Source: an uncultured bacterium (GTDB taxonomy: Bacteria > Bacillota > Clostridia > Lachnospirales > Lachnospiraceae). Taken from it: a stretch of 18,586 nt of DNA. The DNA lies in contig CALFUE010000091.1 of NCBI GenBank assembly GCA_937916345.1, positions 1-18,586 on the forward strand. Reading direction: 5' to 3'. Positions 14,348-18,586 of the stretch are shown here, piece after piece. The position numbers and the translations under genes are program-made. Below the pieces are notes generated by a model. The model was given only the letters and a program-made list of their open reading frames with translations, was not told the DNA's origin and ran no database searches. Numbering within the stretch: position 1 is the stretch's first letter; each line of letters starts with the position of its first letter.

Positions 14348-15486
14348 AAAGTAATCCTATTCTTACCTTGTTTTTTTGATTCATAGAGACCGCTATCTAC
14401 GCGGCTGTAAATCTTGTCTATATCATTGTCACCTTTTCTGATCTCAAGCACACCTATGGAAGCCTGTATCCCATTGATATCCTCCAGCCGGACTCCGTTC
14501 AGGTCGGAGAGGAGTTTTCCCATAACAGTTCTTATCTCTTCCGAATTTTTCATCCCGCGGATAAATACGATGAACTCGTCTCCGCCTAATCTTCCGGCGA
14601 AACTGTATCCATTGCTTATTGCCCTCTCGGGGAATGACCATTTCTCAGACTCATCAATTCCGATGGATTCAAGGATCTTTTCACCTGCGATCTGTATCAC
14701 CTTGTCACCCATCTGATGACCAAGTGTATCATTTATCTGTTTGAAGCCGTCAAGATCAAGAAGTCCTACAGCTACGTATTCATTTTCTGTCAGGCTGCGC
14801 AACACCTGCGAGGCCATAGAGAAAAATCTGGCTCTGTTCAGAAGTGATGTCAGGGCGTCGAAGCTGGACTGTACCTCAAGTTCTCTCTGAATTTGTATGT
14901 TTTTTTGATAGGTTTCAAACTGTCTTATGCGTGCGTGCTGGAAAGAATAATGAAATACCAGTGCAAGAACCAAAAATACCGTGATATTGTATGTGTCCTG
15001 AAATGCGATAGACTCAGGTTTCATCGAAAATGAACCCTGAAGAAAGATAGCCGTAAACACCATCAATGAAATGCTTATCTTAATCATATTGTCGATATAC
15101 GACAACGCACATATAACCATCAGCACCGGATACATGACTGCAACCATATATGGCTGCGATATGGAATTTAAGATGCCATAAACCATCAGCATCGTTATAT
15201 TCAAATATAGAAAGATCATAAAAAATCTGTCAACAAATTTTTTCAAGAACGTAAGAATAAGGAAAAATACTGTAGGAAGTACAGTGAATGCGATCATGAG
15301 AGGTGCTCTGGAACTATTCTGTCCAAGTACATTAAACCAGGAGCATATCGAAAAAAACAAGTTTACAAGCGCAAACCAAAGTGTAACGATCTCGACATGT
15401 TTCCTGTTTGTAGCATCTATTAATTCTTTACATTCCTTATATGTCGTTTTCGAATATCCGTAATAAACTGGGCTTTTATCTTCCAT
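14341..15486 (-). CDS. Membrane diguanylate cyclase (GGDEF)
   Basis: A 381-residue protein. Residues about 31-185 contain roughly six membrane helices with short loops and no large extracytoplasmic sensor domain, resembling 5-7TM sensory modules. A short helix (about 185-208) leads into the GGDEF domain (about 209-381). It has DALTSLLNRARF, the metal-binding LLDLDGFKQIND, an intact RLGGDEF (active-site GGDEF at 301-305), and the late segments ASIGV and SRVDSGLYESKKQGKN. It should therefore make c-di-GMP from GTP. The RxxD inhibitory I-site position is occupied by N292 and S295, so product inhibition is probably absent. GGAGG precedes the ATG at 15486. It is the first gene of a four-gene overlapping operon (GGDEF, HD-GYP, DctP, GH127). 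Confidence 0.93.
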   Translation of the reverse strand: MEDKSPVYYGYSKTTYKECKELIDATNRKHVEIVTLWFALVNLFFSICSWFNVLGQNSSRAPLMIAFTVLPTVFFLILTFLKKFVDRFFMIFLYLNITMLMVYGILNSISQPYMVAVMYPVLMVICALSYIDNMIKISISLMVFTAIFLQGSFSMKPESIAFQDTYNITVFLVLALVFHYSFQHARIRQFETYQKNIQIQRELEVQSSFDALTSLLNRARFFSMASQVLRSLTENEYVAVGLLDLDGFKQINDTLGHQMGDKVIQIAGEKILESIGIDESEKWSFPERAISNGYSFAGRLGGDEFIVFIRGMKNSEEIRTVMGKLLSDLNGVRLEDINGIQASIGVLEIRKGDNDIDKIYSRVDSGLYESKKQGKNRITFC

Positions 15487-15510
15487 AAAACAACCTCCGA
15501 TTAATAGTTT

Positions 15511-15539
15511 ATTTTATGATATTCTTCATAATATTTCAA
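15511..15539 (-). promoter_or_regulatory. Promoter of the GGDEF-HD-DctP-GH127 operon
   Basis: On the minus strand: TTGAAA (15539-15534), 17 bases, TAAAAT (15516-15511), placed in the 62-base gap after the serpin stop. This suggests the operon can be expressed apart from the upstream binding protein-serpin unit. No terminator hairpin is visible in the gap, so readthrough is also possible. Confidence 0.6.
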
Positions 15540-15548
15540 CCCCCTATA

Positions 15549-16799
15549 TTAACCAAGTTTAGTTAAAGTGCCAATAAAAACGGGTAAATTCGTGCTTGTA
15601 TCCATTATTCCATAGATAAACGGATGATCCAACCTGACCTCTACAATATTTGGCACACTTTCTTTCACGCTTGCTGTAGCATTCACAATAACAATGGTTG
15701 CAGCGGCAGCCTTTGTTCCTTCTCTGTTTACTTCTATGTGTGCCTTGTGGAGTATGTCATCTATACGGAGATCTTCCTTTTCGCCGTCATTCTTTGTTAT
15801 CATCCTGGACAGATCCGCAAATTCCGAAAAGGCGGTCTTCATACCGGTTTTCTTCATGACAGAGACCACAGACTCACTGAAATCTGTCTCAAACTCAGGA
15901 AACTGAATGATCACCTCATCAGCGTCATAGAGAGGATTATTCAGACTCTTGTAGAGCTTCTTCCAAGTAATGGACTTAATATATTCTTCGAGTGTCACAT
16001 CATCCGGAGTCTCATACGCAAAGAACGCGTAATCACCGTCCTTATATCTGTTAATGAAGCCATATCCGCTATTTAATTCCAGATAAGATTTTAATGAAGT
16101 ATCTATGACATAGGTGGCCTTTTCCTTGTTATTTACTCCTACAAAGTAAGCATCTGAATCTTCTCCGATAATATCTTCTTCGGAATAGGTGGTCTCCCAT
16201 TTTCCCTCAAAGGCGACAGCATTAGCGAGAAGCAGCCTGGTATCCTCACTCAGATTGCTGATAATATCCTTTATCAAACCATTTGTGTTGTCGGAAACCC
16301 AGTTGTTTACCTTCTTAACCGTACCGTCATCCATGGGCTCCGTAAAGAATTCCCCATTGAAATATTTCTCCAGCTCTGCCTTGTAATCAGAAAGTAAAGT
16401 ATAATCTTCTTTTATCCAGGCTGAATTTGCAACATTCCAAAGAGATGAGCTGTTCAATAATGAGTTTTGTATACTGATAGCCTCATTCGAATCATCTATT
16501 GAAGAATAAATAACTTTATCTGTATACTCATCCAGAGTCGCTCCACACGCCCCAGTCTCTGCCATGGACAGAGCCGAAAGTACAGAAAGCGGAGAAATAA
16601 TGATATTACTATCCAGCTTTCCGTCTTTCTTTTCCAATGAGACAGTATTCTTAAACATCTTCCAGGATGCATGTGTCAGATTTTTCTTCTGAGTCGTGCT
16701 AAGTTCTTTTGTCTCAGCAGCCTGTATCACTACAGGTTCTGAAACTACTACACCAAATATAAGAGCTGCCGACAGGGTAAGCACGATCTTTCTTTTCAT
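15549..16799 (-). CDS. Secreted serpin (serine protease inhibitor)
   Basis: A 416-residue protein with a signal peptide (MKRK plus hydrophobic core, likely cleavage near AA27-28) and a complete serpin fold. Features seen are NIIISPLSVLSALSMAETGA (65-84), ANSAWI, VNNWVSDNTNGLIKDII, LLLANAVAFEGKWE (189-202) and the C-terminal DHPFIYGIMD with PVFIGTL. The reactive-loop hinge EGTKAAAAT (360-368) has the small residues needed for loop insertion, so it should be inhibitory. Counting from Glu360 as P17, P1-P1' is Ala376-Ser377. A small P1 points to elastase- or subtilisin-like targets. There is no dockerin, so it is not a cellulosomal serpin, and no wall anchor is visible. RBS AGGAG is present. It starts 19 bases after the binding-protein stop, so the two are almost certainly cotranscribed. 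Confidence 0.94.
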   Translation of the reverse strand: MKRKIVLTLSAALIFGVVVSEPVVIQAAETKELSTTQKKNLTHASWKMFKNTVSLEKKDGKLDSNIIISPLSVLSALSMAETGACGATLDEYTDKVIYSSIDDSNEAISIQNSLLNSSSLWNVANSAWIKEDYTLLSDYKAELEKYFNGEFFTEPMDDGTVKKVNNWVSDNTNGLIKDIISNLSEDTRLLLANAVAFEGKWETTYSEEDIIGEDSDAYFVGVNNKEKATYVIDTSLKSYLELNSGYGFINRYKDGDYAFFAYETPDDVTLEEYIKSITWKKLYKSLNNPLYDADEVIIQFPEFETDFSESVVSVMKKTGMKTAFSEFADLSRMITKNDGEKEDLRIDDILHKAHIEVNREGTKAAAATIVIVNATASVKESVPNIVEVRLDHPFIYGIMDTSTNLPVFIGTLTKLG

Positions 16800-16818
16800 T
16801 TTAGTCTCCTAACATTTT

Positions 16819-18285
16819 TTATTTTTCAATACTCTCCAGATGTGTCTTTAACTGAGAATTGATATCATCGAGCAATTCATTTATACCTGCTGCCTCCATT
16901 TCTTCTCTTATCTCGGGGACGATCACATCCGGATCTGCAGCGCCGGTACGAAGCATAGTAGAATACTTGTCAAATATATCCATTATCGTATCTACTATTT
17001 CAACTGTCTCTGTTTGATCATAGACAAATCCTTCGGTCTTTCCGAATATTCCGTTTGTCTTATAGCCCTCGAAAACTTTTTCCCAAAGATCCGGATCCGC
17101 GAGTACCCTCTCGCTGGCAGATACTACAGATGCATTTACAACAGAGCCTGTATTATAAAGACCGGGATTATAGTTATCAAGTCCATTCTTTAACTGAAGG
17201 ACTGTACCGTTTTCGATATATCTGAAATGTGTTCCTTCTATACCATATGCCAGCATATCTCTCAATTTTCTGTCTGTGTTGAGTAACTCGATATACTTCA
17301 GCGCTGCGCGAACATGTGCTTCATCACACTCGGAATTTATTGCAATAAGCGCACCCTGTTCTGTCTTTCTTGAGATGTATGGGCCATCAAAAAATGAAAT
17401 TGCTACATTAAATCCCCAGTCGTCAGGATTTGAATAACCCAGATATCCTCTCCAAGCCACACCAAATCTGACAGGCACATCCTTTGGAAGATCATTTTCT
17501 GACTCTATATCAACTACATTCGGATCGATGTATCCAGCCTTAAACCACTTATGCATCAATCGATATCTATACATCAGCTTTTCGCTGTTCCAGAACGGAA
17601 TTGCCTCTACTTCTCCCTCATAAGGAATAAAAATAATGGTACCAATAACTCTCTCGAGGAAATTGGTAAATCCAGCGGGACCTGTCTTTGTGATACCAAG
17701 TGGATATTTATCCGGAAAATCAGCTTTGTAGATTTCCAGGTATCTTTCCACATCAGAGAAATCCATCTCCTCCGGGATTTCCATTCCTTTTTCATCTATA
17801 TAGTAGTCTTTATTGAAACGAAACATCATTTCTGTTCCCATATCCTTCAATGTGGGAACTCCATAAATATGTCCTCCTACGGTAGCTGCCTCCCAATATT
17901 CTCCGATTTTATTATAGAGATCAGGGGTCTCACTCTGTATCATATCCGTGATATCGTAAAACTTGCCGGCAGCTGCATTAGGATCGTATCTGTTGAGCCA
18001 GTCACTGGAAAAAATCATATCATAATATTCACCAGACTCCATGATCCTATTCAGATTCTGTGAATCAGTGAAGTCCAGATTTATGGTGACGCCAATCTTG
18101 TTCTTTGTATACTCATTAGCTTCTGCAAGTACAATATCCAGATCAGTAGCAGGTCCGTTTTCAGGTGTGACCCATCTGAGGGTTATTATATCCTCATCCT
18201 TAAATGTCTGTCCACAGCCATTCATCAAACCCGCAGCCATTACTATCGCAAGACCGCAGCTAATCACTCTCTTAATAAGACTCAT
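16819..18285 (-). CDS. ABC-type extracellular solute-binding lipoprotein (sugar/oligosaccharide class, DUF3502-like C-terminus)
   Basis: A 488-residue lipoprotein. The signal peptide ends in M21-N-G-C24, a lipobox with Met rather than Leu at -3, so lipidation is likely but not canonical. Typical class 1 binding-protein features are ITLRWVTPENGPATD, YDMIFSSDWL, GGHIYGVPTLKDMG, WFKAGYIDPN and the helical C-terminal third with ALKYIELLNTDRKLRDMLAYGIEG. The last part resembles the DUF3502 domain of Lachnospiraceae oligosaccharide-binding lipoproteins. No permease or ATPase gene is in the window, so it is an orphan, possibly a sensor or feeding shared permeases. The RBS AAGGAGA lies before ATG 18285 and a promoter lies at 18360-18331. 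It is the first gene of a two-gene unit with the serpin. Confidence 0.9.
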   Translation of the reverse strand: MSLIKRVISCGLAIVMAAGLMNGCGQTFKDEDIITLRWVTPENGPATDLDIVLAEANEYTKNKIGVTINLDFTDSQNLNRIMESGEYYDMIFSSDWLNRYDPNAAAGKFYDITDMIQSETPDLYNKIGEYWEAATVGGHIYGVPTLKDMGTEMMFRFNKDYYIDEKGMEIPEEMDFSDVERYLEIYKADFPDKYPLGITKTGPAGFTNFLERVIGTIIFIPYEGEVEAIPFWNSEKLMYRYRLMHKWFKAGYIDPNVVDIESENDLPKDVPVRFGVAWRGYLGYSNPDDWGFNVAISFFDGPYISRKTEQGALIAINSECDEAHVRAALKYIELLNTDRKLRDMLAYGIEGTHFRYIENGTVLQLKNGLDNYNPGLYNTGSVVNASVVSASERVLADPDLWEKVFEGYKTNGIFGKTEGFVYDQTETVEIVDTIMDIFDKYSTMLRTGAADPDVIVPEIREEMEAAGINELLDDINSQLKTHLESIEK

Positions 18286-18330
18286 AGTCTCTCCTTTATC
18301 TATAACTTATTAAACTTATAAAGCTATTTT

Positions 18331-18360
18331 ATCTTAGCATATATATATTAACTCGGTCAA
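18331..18360 (-). promoter_or_regulatory. Promoter of the binding protein-serpin unit
   Basis: On the minus strand: TTGACC (18360-18355), an 18-base spacer and an extended -10 TGCTAAGAT whose hexamer TAAGAT is at 18336-18331. Start is near 18324, leaving a leader of about 40 bases. Confidence 0.6.
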
Positions 18361-18497
18361 GATTATAAACCTTAACTATTTCGTTCACTGTTACTATTTG
18401 CTTACTATAAACGCAGGATTTTTATAAAGAATTTCCCACAAAGCGAGCCTTTACTCTATATCCTATTACACTCACGTTATACATAAAAACTTTAATT

Positions 18498-18576
18498 ATT
18501 CAAGCCTGCTCTCAGCAAACTTGAATTTGCTGTTACCATTCACAGTCGAATTGCGCACTTGCTGCGCAATTACGAC
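18498..18576. repeat. Overlapping inverted repeats at the window edge
   Basis: Three inverted repeats: ATTCAAG (18498-18504) with CTTGAAT (18520-18526); CAGCAAA (18513-18519) with TTTGCTG (18526-18532), which excludes the first; and GTCGAATTGCGCA (18545-18557) with TGCGCAATT-A-CGAC (18563-18576, one bulged A). No T run follows on either strand, so these do not look like simple terminators. They lie upstream of the predicted promoter, outside its transcript. The rest of 18361-18586 is AT-rich with no gene visible. Confidence 0.6.
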
Positions 18577-18586
18577 CCAATTTGTA

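Noticed and set aside
15624..16076. 150-codon plus-strand frame antisense to the serpin gene
   Set aside because: No ribosome binding site and no recognisable family; the serpin on the opposite strand explains the open frame.
1..18586. Insertion sequences, integrases, prophage genes, CRISPR arrays or toxin-antitoxin pairs
   Set aside because: None was seen on either strand. The three tRNA genes show no flanking integrase or duplicated 3' end that would mark an attachment site.

Overview
The window reads as chromosomal DNA from an anaerobic, glycan-degrading member of the Clostridia, most likely Lachnospiraceae. This is inferred from the gene families present (DUF4250 and DUF4446 proteins, a Soj/Spo0J-type ParAB pair, orphan extracytoplasmic binding lipoproteins, GH2 and GH127 glycosidases, a bacterial serpin, a membrane diguanylate cyclase), from strong AGGAGG-type ribosome binding sites, and from tRNA genes without an encoded CCA. 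No phage, transposase, CRISPR or rRNA gene was seen.

Positions 1-1763: a secreted SH3-domain cell-wall protein runs leftward out of the window. Its sequence stops just where an NlpC/P60 catalytic domain would be expected. Its promoter carries several TTGTNACAA boxes. To the right are tRNA-Lys(CTT) with promoter and terminator, a 56-residue DUF4250 protein with a structured leader, a bidirectional terminator, and tRNA-Gln(CTG) on the minus strand.

Positions 1829-6819, all minus strand: parA, parB and a DUF4446 membrane protein form one tight operon. Next come tRNA-Arg(CCT), a two-helix membrane protein ending in two FliM/FliY-like peptides, and a cytoplasmic clan GH-A-like glycosidase. These last three may share one transcript. 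The parAB operon suggests that oriC may lie nearby, but no good parS site is visible.

Positions 6820-7209: an intergenic region with divergent promoters for parA and an SPFH gene. It also holds a conspicuous pair of nested hairpins, each capped by GCGAAGC.

Positions 7210-10677, plus strand: a stomatin-like SPFH protein, then a cytoplasmic GH2 beta-mannosidase. The mannosidase converges on, and overlaps by six bases, a GH127 beta-L-arabinofuranosidase gene on the other strand.

Positions 10672-18285, all minus strand, contain two adjacent transcription units. The upstream unit is an ABC-type sugar-binding lipoprotein followed by a secreted serpin. The downstream unit has its own promoter and four overlapping genes: a six-helix GGDEF cyclase, an HD-GYP protein lacking the His of its HD dyad, a DctP-type TRAP binding lipoprotein, and the GH127 enzyme. 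Three of these four genes appear to start with TTG. Neither binding protein has transporter membrane subunits in the window. The most interesting hypothesis here is that ligand capture at the surface, c-di-GMP signalling and plant-glycan hydrolysis are coupled in one operon.
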